Positions 17,722-25,577 of a stretch of 64,000 nt of DNA are shown here, piece after piece. Each line of letters begins with the position of its first letter. Within the stretch, counting starts at the first letter, position 1. The DNA is taken from assembly GCA_023407175.1 (NCBI GenBank), contig JAEYMU010000031.1, positions 62,001 to 126,000 of the forward strand, given 5' to 3'. Below the pieces are notes generated by a model. That model was not told the origin of the DNA. It did no database searches and saw only the letters and a list, made by a program, of their open reading frames with translations. A program made the position numbers and the translations under genes. The stretch is from Bacillota bacterium (GTDB lineage: Bacteria; Bacillota_A; Clostridia; Lachnospirales; Lachnospiraceae).

Positions 17722-19084
17722 TTGAATCTCTCCCATATACAGAAACGCTAAATCCTTTTAGCGCGCTATCTGTTAATATTTGTATTAATTCATTTAAATC
17801 CTCACCCTTATAAGATACAGCTTTTCTAATCGTTCTTCCGTTTTCCTCTACTATATCTCTATAATTCGCGTTAGAAAAAGGAGTAAACAGCCCAAGCAAA
17901 GCCCCTTGCGGAATATCTACTAAGTCATCAATCACGGTTTCCATATTCCAGGATATAGCCTTACTTTGTATCTGCCTTTTTCTTTTATCGGGATAAAAGT
18001 TAGCAACAACTGGATTAGTATATAAACCATCAACTTTTTTTAGTTTAACATCAAGCTTTCTTACAAAGTGCTCACTGGCAATATTCTCGATTTCATTAAG
18101 ATGTAAATTTATATACTTTGCAACGCCACTACCTTGAACATAAAGTATGCCCAAGCAATGGAATGGCTTGCATAACAAAACTCTTTTCATAATGTCATGA
18201 CTCTTGGAGTTTAAAAGTAAAAATTCATGTACTATGCTTGAATCAGTGAGCTTCCATGAGTTTTTATCAATTCGTGGTGAAGCATTTTCATCATTCATGA
18301 GGATATGAATTGCTTTTTTTATCATTGTTTGATATGAAAAATCGTCAACACTATCAAAAATTGCAGTATATTGCATATCGCGAATTTGTTGCCATCTACG
18401 AATATCATTAATATAGTTGCCATCATAAAAGAATTGATTATTTTCAAGTATAAAAGCATTAGCTAATCTTGGTGCAAGTTCTATATCTCTCAAGGGTATT
18501 AATCCCATGGCAGATGAAGCTCTAATGATATTATCAATATTATCTAAATCCATACCATTTCCATTTAAAAGCGGCGATAATACTTCATCACAATCTCCAG
18601 CTGCAATTTTTGCAACTCTATAAAGGTCAAGTCCAAGAGCTCTTCCCCTTTTGCTATGACAAACACTTCTTAACTTAAGACCTTCATCTTGATATATTCT
18701 TGCCATATTACCATCAAATTCACCAGTAGTTCCCATGATAAGATTCTTTAAGTGTTGCTCATGATCAAAGTGAAATTTTGCTTGTAAAACCTCCTCCATT
18801 GCATGAGCAAAAGGTGGGGTACCTACATCATGGTACAAACAAGCCATCATCAATTCAATGGCATCTTTTTCTGGTAATCTCAGAGAATTCGCAGTTATAC
18901 CAGCAAGATAACAAACACCTAATGAATGTTCGTATCGTGATGCTGATGCAAAAGCAGGAAATGCTACAAACTGATTGTTAGCCATACGAACATCTCGAAG
19001 TCGTAGCAAGCCTGGGCAATCAAGTAGTTCATGAATAATCGGAGGAAATTTTAGTTCTCCATATATACGATCATATATTCTCAA
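17672..19084 (-). CDS. SAMHD1-like HD-domain phosphohydrolase
   Basis: 470 aa. The HD core is clear: RYEHSLGV (H53), CLYHDVGTPPFAHAMEE (H85, D86, H94) and a later LDNIDNIIRAS (180-190) that matches the final aspartate of the dNTPase/SAMHD1/YwfO group. That group hydrolyses dNTPs or related nucleotides; depletion of dNTPs is a known anti-phage tactic. The C-terminal 230 residues are unassigned. Translation starts at TTG directly after the TGA of the radical SAM gene, with GGAGGTG six bases upstream. Confidence 0.85.
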   Translation of the reverse strand: MRIYDRIYGELKFPPIIHELLDCPGLLRLRDVRMANNQFVAFPAFASASRYEHSLGVCYLAGITANSLRLPEKDAIELMMACLYHDVGTPPFAHAMEEVLQAKFHFDHEQHLKNLIMGTTGEFDGNMARIYQDEGLKLRSVCHSKRGRALGLDLYRVAKIAAGDCDEVLSPLLNGNGMDLDNIDNIIRASSAMGLIPLRDIELAPRLANAFILENNQFFYDGNYINDIRRWQQIRDMQYTAIFDSVDDFSYQTMIKKAIHILMNDENASPRIDKNSWKLTDSSIVHEFLLLNSKSHDIMKRVLLCKPFHCLGILYVQGSGVAKYINLHLNEIENIASEHFVRKLDVKLKKVDGLYTNPVVANFYPDKRKRQIQSKAISWNMETVIDDLVDIPQGALLGLFTPFSNANYRDIVEENGRTIRKAVSYKGEDLNELIQILTDSALKGFSVSVYGRDSNEQTDADTTEYQLGLF

Positions 19085-20494
19085 TCAATCACCTCCCCGC
19101 TTGATATTAAATCTATCCACAACCATCTGCTGATCGTAATATTTAGTATCCTTATAGAACTCCTTGTATGCATAATTGACTAACTCAAGTAAATCATTAC
19201 GATTTAGATTACTATTTTCAAAAATAATTTCTCCCCAAGGTAGATCATCATTGTATATCATTTTTGCCCAGATTCTATCATCGTCAAATATAAGTTTATA
19301 TAATGGTGTACCAGGATAGACAAACAGAGGATTATAATGTGCAAAATCCAAGCCAAGATTTTTAGATGTTTCAACTAATTGAATAACATCCTCTCTAGTC
19401 TCATTTCCTCCACCAATTATAAAAGTAGCTGATATACCGATCTTTGATATTTCTTTTATATGTAATATCTTTTCTTTTAATCCAATAATCGAGTTTTTCT
19501 TTCCTAAAAACCTAAGGCCAGCATCCGATACTTTCTCTATACCTAGACTTATTTGGCGACATCCACTATTCTCCAAAAGGCTTAAAGAATCGTCATTAAT
19601 GGATAATAGCAAGTCCGGACGTAGTTCAATTTGCCAAGTCATATTTAAATTTTTATTAAGAAGTTCTTTACTAAATGATTCTATTTCTAACGAAGAAGTA
19701 TGAACATTACTAAAAAAGCAGTCATCATAAAATACGACATCATCAATTCCATAATATCGATTCAACTCCTCCATTTCTTGAACTATATTACTTGCACTAC
19801 GTCTGCGCACAGTTTTGTTGGTTTTCAAATTTCCTGATACACAGTAATTACATGCATACGGGCAACCTCGCGAAGTAATCATAGCGGCTTGCTTTTTCTT
19901 AAGGTTGGGATCAGAACGCCTAGATGAGAAAACGTCCTCCTTATATAAACCTCTATATGGAAACAAAATTGAATTTATATCCTTTATCTCATTAATAAAA
20001 CTGTAGCCCTGCTTAGATATTGCCATACAATTTTCAAGACTGCCTGTGTCTTTAATTTCTCTTATTGCATCAGGAATAGCCAACTCACCATCGCCTTTAA
20101 TTATAAAATCTATACCTAACTCGTCATAGAATAGCCATTCTTGTCCCTCGATTGAAGCAAGTGGCCCACCAGCCAATATGGGTACTTTAGGAAAAATACT
20201 CCTGCATAAATTAGATATTATCTTTAAAGTGCGTAATTGCGAAGTTATACATGGACCCACACCAATCAATAGCGGCGTAAATTTTTGCATTTCAGTGAGT
20301 AATTCATCTTCAAATTTGCAGAGATCGTCTTGATAAAAAGAATGAACCATTTTAGTACAATCAATCAAATCCCAGGTGAATTCATGTGCAACAACCGAAG
20401 ATATAATATACCCTAAACCAAGAGGAAAAAAGTTACCGCCACCGTTTCTAGTGTGGAATGGTGGATTTATCAAAAGCAAATCAACACATTTCAT
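19085..20494 (-). CDS. Radical SAM enzyme with B12-binding-like N-terminal domain
   Basis: 469 aa, first gene of the operon. Residues 1-150 resemble a cobalamin-binding Rossmann domain (LLINPPF; PILAGGPLAS; DFIIKGDGE), but the DxHxxG cobalamin ligand motif is not seen. The radical SAM domain has SRGCPYACNYC (C211, C215, C218) for the 4Fe-4S cluster, followed by FYDDCFF and an IIGGGNETRED segment. The family does radical methylation, rearrangement or nucleotide chemistry. An AGAAGG site precedes the ATG. A possible role is making a modified nucleotide processed by the adjacent HD enzyme. Confidence 0.85.
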   Translation of the reverse strand: MKCVDLLLINPPFHTRNGGGNFFPLGLGYIISSVVAHEFTWDLIDCTKMVHSFYQDDLCKFEDELLTEMQKFTPLLIGVGPCITSQLRTLKIISNLCRSIFPKVPILAGGPLASIEGQEWLFYDELGIDFIIKGDGELAIPDAIREIKDTGSLENCMAISKQGYSFINEIKDINSILFPYRGLYKEDVFSSRRSDPNLKKKQAAMITSRGCPYACNYCVSGNLKTNKTVRRRSASNIVQEMEELNRYYGIDDVVFYDDCFFSNVHTSSLEIESFSKELLNKNLNMTWQIELRPDLLLSINDDSLSLLENSGCRQISLGIEKVSDAGLRFLGKKNSIIGLKEKILHIKEISKIGISATFIIGGGNETREDVIQLVETSKNLGLDFAHYNPLFVYPGTPLYKLIFDDDRIWAKMIYNDDLPWGEIIFENSNLNRNDLLELVNYAYKEFYKDTKYYDQQMVVDRFNIKRGGD

Positions 20495-20601
20495 ATTACA
20501 CCTTCTTAATCAATTCCTTTACAACAAATGTTTGGAACACACATAAAAGCTTTCATTAACTATCAAAAAAATATTCTCAAATCCGAATTACACTATATAC
20601 C

Positions 20602-20629
20602 ATTATATACATAATATAACTATTTTCAA
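20602..20629 (-). promoter_or_regulatory. Promoter of the radical SAM/HD/MTase/NACHT operon
   Basis: On the minus strand TTGAAA (20629-20624), a 16-base spacer and TATAAT (20607-20602) lie about 110 bases upstream of the first gene. The surrounding 20495-20815 is very AT-rich and holds no gene I can support. Confidence 0.7.
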
Positions 20630-20815
20630 TATTTTTCCACACTATATTAAGTTAAAAAATTCAAAATTATATTCTTTTCATCTGTTCCTGATCAAAACCC
20701 ATACTTTACCATCAATATCAGCAACATTTACGGCAACGTATAAAATTTTAGACTCTTTCATGATTACCAAATGACGCCTATTTTTACTATAATAAATCCT
20801 ATCATTATTAGCAAA

Positions 20816-20906
20816 CTGTCATCTGGCGACCATGTCCTTGTCATCTGACAAGCATTAAATAATGGCTTCTGGTGTTTTCCCATGTATTCGATTCCCGTTA
20901 TCCGCT
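20816..20906 (+). repeat. Structured repeat M5 (direct repeat of M1)
   Basis: 91 bases, about 85% identical to 13256-13346 and in the same orientation, ending ATTCGATTCCCGTTATCCGC. It lies upstream of the four-gene operon, so M1 and M5 flank it and the other repeats. The divergence means this is not a fresh target duplication. Confidence 0.7.
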
Positions 20907-20917
20907 GTAGAATCATT

Positions 20918-20949
20918 AAGAGCATCAGCCCGAAAGCTGATGCTCTTTT
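20918..20949 (+). terminator. Terminator after M5
   Basis: AAGAGCATCAGC pairs perfectly with GCTGATGCTCTT around CCGAAA, followed by TT. As at M1 and M2, it comes just after the CCCGTTATCC motif. Confidence 0.75.
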
Positions 20950-21357
20950 CATGTGTCATATGGGGATGCGATAGTCGCCAGGATGGATGAAGAAAGTCCG
21001 ATATTATCTAGGTTTGAGTAGCGTACTGCTTAATGGACGGTGATTTTCTGATCGTCAGGTATAGTCAAGTATGTTCAACTACAGTTAATTGAAAGCAACA
21101 AATTGGGCGGCTAAAAGGCGATAGAAAGATTAGGAGCCATTTGGTAGCCAAGGGTGGGAGACCGCAGGGAGACTGCTTCATATAATACCATCCCGATATT
21201 CTTAAACCTTTATGAATGTATCAATAACATCCATGCTCCTACCTAAATCTTAGATAGTAAGTCTGCTTTCTTTATATTGAATTCAGCCTCTGACAGGATA
21301 CCAATTCAGATATTGCCATTTAAATATTTTACCATTTTCACTTCATCCGATACTTAG
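20950..21357. other. Gene-free stretch, possible structured RNA
   Basis: No convincing coding frame. The part from about 20955 to 21190 is GC-richer and has several short pairings (GCGATAGTCGCC; GGGAGACCGCAGGGAGACTGC). It holds GAAGAAAGTCCG, similar to one RNase P RNA motif, but the other RNase P landmarks are missing. I cannot assign it. After 21200 I see nothing. Confidence 0.3.
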
Positions 21358-22641
21358 CTACTTCACGCGCTTATAAATACATATATCCAATTCTTCCAAA
21401 GCCATAAGACATGGCAATAGGAACCAATAATAACGCGGAAGCGAGATTTCCAGACCACATAAATCAAGAATTATAACCAAAGCAAAAATAATAATAGTTA
21501 CAAATATGGGGGTTGTAAAATGCGGTTTTATAGAAAATAGAGTATGCCTTCTGGCAGCAAACCATAACAGCATTGCAATTATTGTGATGCCGACACAGAT
21601 AATACATCGAAATGCATAGGTTCTTATCAATAGATCATCAAAAAACAATCTCTCATTTCCAAGACATGTGATACTGCCTGTCATCTCCTTTAAGCCATAC
21701 AAATATGATTTGAAATTTGACCAGCCATTGGGAACCAGCTCCATTGGAACCTTTTGATTCATGTTCAGCGTCCAAAGCAGGAGAAAAATCGACAATAGAT
21801 AAGCGGCAATAAATAATAACAGATATCCTAACGCTTTTACTTTGAATCGATTTTGGTACATCCGATCAGGCTTTTTACAGGTTAGAAAAATAACCTTCCA
21901 TTTACGATACCACCTGATGCCTTTTGCCGCTATAAACCAAAGAATAAAAAAATATGCTGGTAACAGGCATAATAATTTCAGAAAACCTCCGATTAATTTA
22001 CGATCCACGATAGCTTCAGGCGCTTTATCAATATATTCCTCTGAGAATTCGGCTGCCTTATTATTTTTAATTCTATTTATAATATTGTCTGCTCCTGCCT
22101 CCTTACCAAATAGGATTTCTATATTTTGATAGGAATGCATCGCATCGGATTCATATACGAGCAGGAAGCTGTCTTCTGAATCCGCTACTCCCCGAACTAT
22201 GTATTCGTGACCGTTCCAGTTCAGTTTATTCCCAACCGCCCGCATAGTCCCAAAGACCCTGAATGCACTTTCCTTATCAAGAACGCAGCCCAAATTATCA
22301 TCAGTATACAACTCCTCTCCATAGAGCAATTCAAAAGGCTTTAGCTGCTCCATATTACTAAAAGCCTCAATGACTGTCACTCTGCTATCCTCTCCCGATA
22401 CAGTACTTGTTATTGTTTCCTGTTCCAGATAATTAATCAATCTGAGCTTCACGCCAGAAGGTTTAACTTTACTCATAATATCTTTTTGATTGATATTCTT
22501 ATCAGGATAATAAATGCTGTAGAATTGATCATGTTCCGCTATATATTCCGCATAAAAGATACCAATTCCCCAGAACAGAAGGAATGTGACTAATATGATT
22601 AATTGATACCATAATCTCTTCATTATTTTGTTTCCTCCCAA
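21358..22641 (-). CDS. MacB-like membrane protein (periplasmic core domain)
   Basis: 427 aa. One membrane helix near the N-terminus (about 10-30) is followed by an extracellular domain (35-205). Segments GEELYTDDNLGCVLDKESA and NGHEYIVRGV match the MacB periplasmic core domain of type VII ABC permeases. Five or so helices follow in 215-425. The usual FtsX permease arrangement is incomplete and no ATPase lies nearby. An in-frame ATG at residue 7 (MKRLWYQ) is a possible alternative start. It is last in a five-gene operon with a HlyD-like adaptor, so the two may work together. Confidence 0.65.
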   Translation of the reverse strand: MGGNKIMKRLWYQLIILVTFLLFWGIGIFYAEYIAEHDQFYSIYYPDKNINQKDIMSKVKPSGVKLRLINYLEQETITSTVSGEDSRVTVIEAFSNMEQLKPFELLYGEELYTDDNLGCVLDKESAFRVFGTMRAVGNKLNWNGHEYIVRGVADSEDSFLLVYESDAMHSYQNIEILFGKEAGADNIINRIKNNKAAEFSEEYIDKAPEAIVDRKLIGGFLKLLCLLPAYFFILWFIAAKGIRWYRKWKVIFLTCKKPDRMYQNRFKVKALGYLLLFIAAYLLSIFLLLWTLNMNQKVPMELVPNGWSNFKSYLYGLKEMTGSITCLGNERLFFDDLLIRTYAFRCIICVGITIIAMLLWFAARRHTLFSIKPHFTTPIFVTIIIFALVIILDLCGLEISLPRYYWFLLPCLMALEELDICIYKRVK

Positions 22642-22679
22642 CGTTGTACGATATAGCGGCTATCATAAGAGCAGGTGTA

Positions 22680-23774
22680 CTAATCCTCAATTTTTACTTT
22701 ATCACCGTCATGAATAATCTTATTACTTCTGATAATGATACTGTCACCATAGGTTAATTCACTTTCTTTAATAATTGCCTGTGTGGCATCCTTCTCCTGT
22801 ATTTGAATATCAACCCTCTTGGCATGGTATTCCTTACCTAATAAAGAGTCGACTTCTTCTAAAATATAAAGAAAAGTTCCGTCTATATCCTCCCTGATCG
22901 CAGACAGCGGAATACTATAGGGGTAACTACGGGTTATTTTCTGCGCAGTAAAGACCAGTACGCCCGCGGAATACTCTTGGTCGTCTGGCATCTTCGCTGC
23001 TAATTCCATCATATTATCCCCTTTATCCACAATCCTTGTAATAGTTGCCTTAAAGTCATCATTTTTTCCAAGGCGGGTTACGGCTAACTGATCCCCTACC
23101 TCTAAATACTTGCCGTGCTCTCCTGTAATAGACGCATGCAGGGCATAGTCTGCAATGCCAATGACAATCTGTGACTCCTTTGATATCACATCCCCCACGC
23201 TGGCATTAATATTGTTGATTCTTCCTTTGGTTTCAGAATAGATGATGCCTTGATTATCCTGAAGCTCTTTTAATTTGTCGTTATAAGAATTTAACTCATC
23301 ATAATCCATCTGCAGGCTTTCATTTTTTAACTTCACTACTTCAGGGCTATCCGTGCTTAATCTTTCCACTTCCATTGATATTTCTATTTTTCTAAGTACT
23401 TTATTATTCTCAGCTATCAGCTCACCGATGTCATTTGTATCTAAAGCGAGGATTTTGTCGTCCTTTTTAACATAACTCCCTATATTTGAATAAATTGTGG
23501 ACACTCTGACGCCCACTGGTAAATCTATGTATCGGTTTATTCCTGATTCAAGAATTCCTTCACCGGTAATGTTATAGATCAGACTGGTACTATATACATT
23601 CCCCGTCTTAACAGCAGGAATGGTCAGCGCCTGAGTAATCCTTGAAAAAACGGTTAATAACGCCAGAAGAACAAATAAACCGATCAACATTTTTATCAGA
23701 TTGAGTTGCATCCTGTTATTCTCGGCCTCCGTAGAGTTTTTTGCTTCAAAAAAGTGTTTAAGCTTTTCTATCAT
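22680..23774 (-). CDS. HlyD-family adaptor protein
   Basis: 364 aa with one N-terminal membrane helix (about 27-47), then a beta-barrel/lipoyl-like start (IDLPVGVRVSTIYSNIGSYV; KKDDKILALDTNDIGE). A short helical hairpin rich in charged residues (130-170) and a second lipoyl half (GRINNINASVGDVISKESQI) follow. This is the layout of periplasmic/extracellular adaptor subunits of efflux systems; in Gram-positives they pair with MacB-type permeases. The MacB-like neighbour lies downstream. Confidence 0.8.
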   Translation of the reverse strand: MIEKLKHFFEAKNSTEAENNRMQLNLIKMLIGLFVLLALLTVFSRITQALTIPAVKTGNVYSTSLIYNITGEGILESGINRYIDLPVGVRVSTIYSNIGSYVKKDDKILALDTNDIGELIAENNKVLRKIEISMEVERLSTDSPEVVKLKNESLQMDYDELNSYNDKLKELQDNQGIIYSETKGRINNINASVGDVISKESQIVIGIADYALHASITGEHGKYLEVGDQLAVTRLGKNDDFKATITRIVDKGDNMMELAAKMPDDQEYSAGVLVFTAQKITRSYPYSIPLSAIREDIDGTFLYILEEVDSLLGKEYHAKRVDIQIQEKDATQAIIKESELTYGDSIIIRSNKIIHDGDKVKIED

Positions 23775-23796
23775 TTTCAGCCAATTCTCCTTCCCG

Positions 23797-24681
23797 CTAT
23801 TCTTTTATTCCAGTAGCCTGTACACCCTGCTCAAGAGATGATTGGCCAATCAGAAAAATCAGCATTGCAGGTAACATGGTAACTACGGAGGCTGCAAGTG
23901 CTATACCGGCTTTATCGGCAGTAATATTCGGCAGCTGCAGCGACAAAGGCCAGCGTGATTGCGTTCGGATATAAATCAATGGTTGTTCAATGGCATTCCA
24001 AGCCTCTAAGAATCCCAAAACCAGTGCGGATATGATACCCGGCATACCTATATTGATTCCAACTCTAAAAAATATCTGAAACTCTCCTGCACCATCCACC
24101 TCTGCCGCTTCGAATAGTGCTCTCGGAATCGATGCAAAGAATTTAGTCATGATAAAGACAGGGAAAGCAGAGAAAACAGCCGGTAATATGATGGCAAGCT
24201 CTGAATTCATTAAATTAAGTCTGTTGATTACCAGATAATTTGATACCATGGTCACTTGAAAGGGCATAATCATTAATACGGTATATACGAAGAATAGTAT
24301 CTTTTTCAAAGGAAAATTGTAAACCCCAAAAGCCCAGGCTCCGGGTAAGGAAATCAACAAATATCCAAATATTATCGGAAAGACCTGCCTGCAGGAATTC
24401 CAGAACAGGTGTAAAAATTCCGGAGTATCGCACAATAACTTAATGTATGGCTTAATTGTGGGATATAGCGGCAGCACGGACCATTTTACAAAAGTGTTAT
24501 GATATGAAAATAGTGCGCTGACATTATCCGACATTTCCGCTGCTCCCATAAAGGAACCACTGATCGTCATCCATATGGGGAGCAGCATGAAAACGGATAG
24601 TATTAAGATGAAACCGACTAAAATGAGATGCTTTACCTTCGATATTGATTTATATTTCATAAAATAACCGTGCCCTTCCAA
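23797..24681 (-). CDS. Carbohydrate ABC transporter permease (MalG/UgpE type)
   Basis: About 290 aa with six membrane helices. The cytoplasmic EAA loop reads EAAEVDGAGEFQIFFRVGI, where an ATPase would dock. An in-frame ATG at residue 8 (MKYKSISK) could be the true start. It pairs with the permease encoded just upstream and the solute-binding lipoprotein before it. No ATPase gene is seen in this operon, as is common for CUT1 importers that share an MsmX-type ATPase. Confidence 0.85.
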   Translation of the reverse strand: MEGHGYFMKYKSISKVKHLILVGFILILSVFMLLPIWMTISGSFMGAAEMSDNVSALFSYHNTFVKWSVLPLYPTIKPYIKLLCDTPEFLHLFWNSCRQVFPIIFGYLLISLPGAWAFGVYNFPLKKILFFVYTVLMIMPFQVTMVSNYLVINRLNLMNSELAIILPAVFSAFPVFIMTKFFASIPRALFEAAEVDGAGEFQIFFRVGINIGMPGIISALVLGFLEAWNAIEQPLIYIRTQSRWPLSLQLPNITADKAGIALAASVVTMLPAMLIFLIGQSSLEQGVQATGIKE

Positions 24682-24703
24682 AGGTGAACTTTTTTTGCTT
24701 ACG

Positions 24704-25573
24704 TTACTCTCTTCTTAGATTTAAAAGGTTAAGAAACAGTATAATCACAATCATTACCAGAGCCATCAGTCCTGCACCGGCGCACATTTTTTGAATGCTC
24801 AGGTTCATAAACCAATTATTGAATAAATGCTGCAGCATATAGATGCTGTCATGCGGGTAGTTCCCCGCAATCATATAAGCCTCTCTGAATACCTTGAAGG
24901 AATTGATGACGGATAATACGGCTGTTATGAAAATCGTAGAAACCAATCCCGGCAGCGTAATGTAACGAAATCTTGCCAGCGCGCCGGCTCCGTCAATCTT
25001 AGCCGCCTCATAATAAGAGACAGGAATATTCGATAATCCGGAAAGCCAAAGAACCATATCGTAGCCAATGTTCTTCCATAAAAATGTAAAGATTAATACA
25101 TAAAAAGCCTGCTTTGTATTCATAAAATCGATTGGCGCAATATAAAAATGTCCAAGGAATTCATTTATCAGCCCATTCTGATGAAAGAACATCTTCCAGA
25201 GAAGAACAACAGAGGCCACAGGTATCGCCATCGGAAAAAGAAAGCTCATTTTAAGAAAATACTTGCCTCGTTTCATACAGTTCAGAAGTAGGGTGATTGC
25301 CAGGGAACTTACCAGCAGCAGAGGAATACAGATAACCATAAAAAGTCCTGTATTCCTTGCCGCTAATTGGAATGCTTCATTACTTAGAACTAATTTATAA
25401 TTCTCAAGTCCAACAAACTTATTATCCAAGGGTGCTATAAAAGAACGCCGTACCGAATCTATGAAAGGTATTAATACAAATATACTAATCCCAATCATGC
25501 CTGGGGAGAGGAATAAATAAGCACTCAGTATCTTTTTATTCTTTTTGTGTTTCATACCTTTCATATGCTTCAT
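24704..25573 (-). CDS. Carbohydrate ABC transporter permease (MalF/UgpA type)
   Basis: 289 aa, six membrane helices, with a lysine-rich start and the EAA loop EAAKIDGAGALARFRYITLPG. It forms the heterodimeric channel with the downstream MalG-type permease. It begins 4 bases after the stop of the solute-binding protein gene, showing a tight operon. Later in-frame methionines (MKGMKHKK) make the exact start uncertain by a few codons. Confidence 0.87.
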   Translation of the reverse strand: MKHMKGMKHKKNKKILSAYLFLSPGMIGISIFVLIPFIDSVRRSFIAPLDNKFVGLENYKLVLSNEAFQLAARNTGLFMVICIPLLLVSSLAITLLLNCMKRGKYFLKMSFLFPMAIPVASVVLLWKMFFHQNGLINEFLGHFYIAPIDFMNTKQAFYVLIFTFLWKNIGYDMVLWLSGLSNIPVSYYEAAKIDGAGALARFRYITLPGLVSTIFITAVLSVINSFKVFREAYMIAGNYPHDSIYMLQHLFNNWFMNLSIQKMCAGAGLMALVMIVIILFLNLLNLRRE

Positions 25574-25577
25574 CCCA

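Noticed and set aside
13256..20906. Classical integron attC sites
   Set aside because: Each unit has two side-by-side hairpins and no RYYYAAC/GTTRRRY pair, and no tyrosine integrase gene is in the window. A non-classical system is left open as a finding.
20764..20952. Minus-strand 62-aa frame
   Set aside because: It runs through repeat M5 and its terminator and has no ribosome site.
20955..21190. Possible RNase P RNA because of GAAGAAAGTCCG after a GTCGCC
   Set aside because: The block is too short and I could not find the other conserved RNase P regions; the likeness is one short motif.
12600..21350. Prophage or conjugative element
   Set aside because: No integrase, terminase, capsid, relaxase or conjugation gene was seen; the island looks like accessory cargo only.
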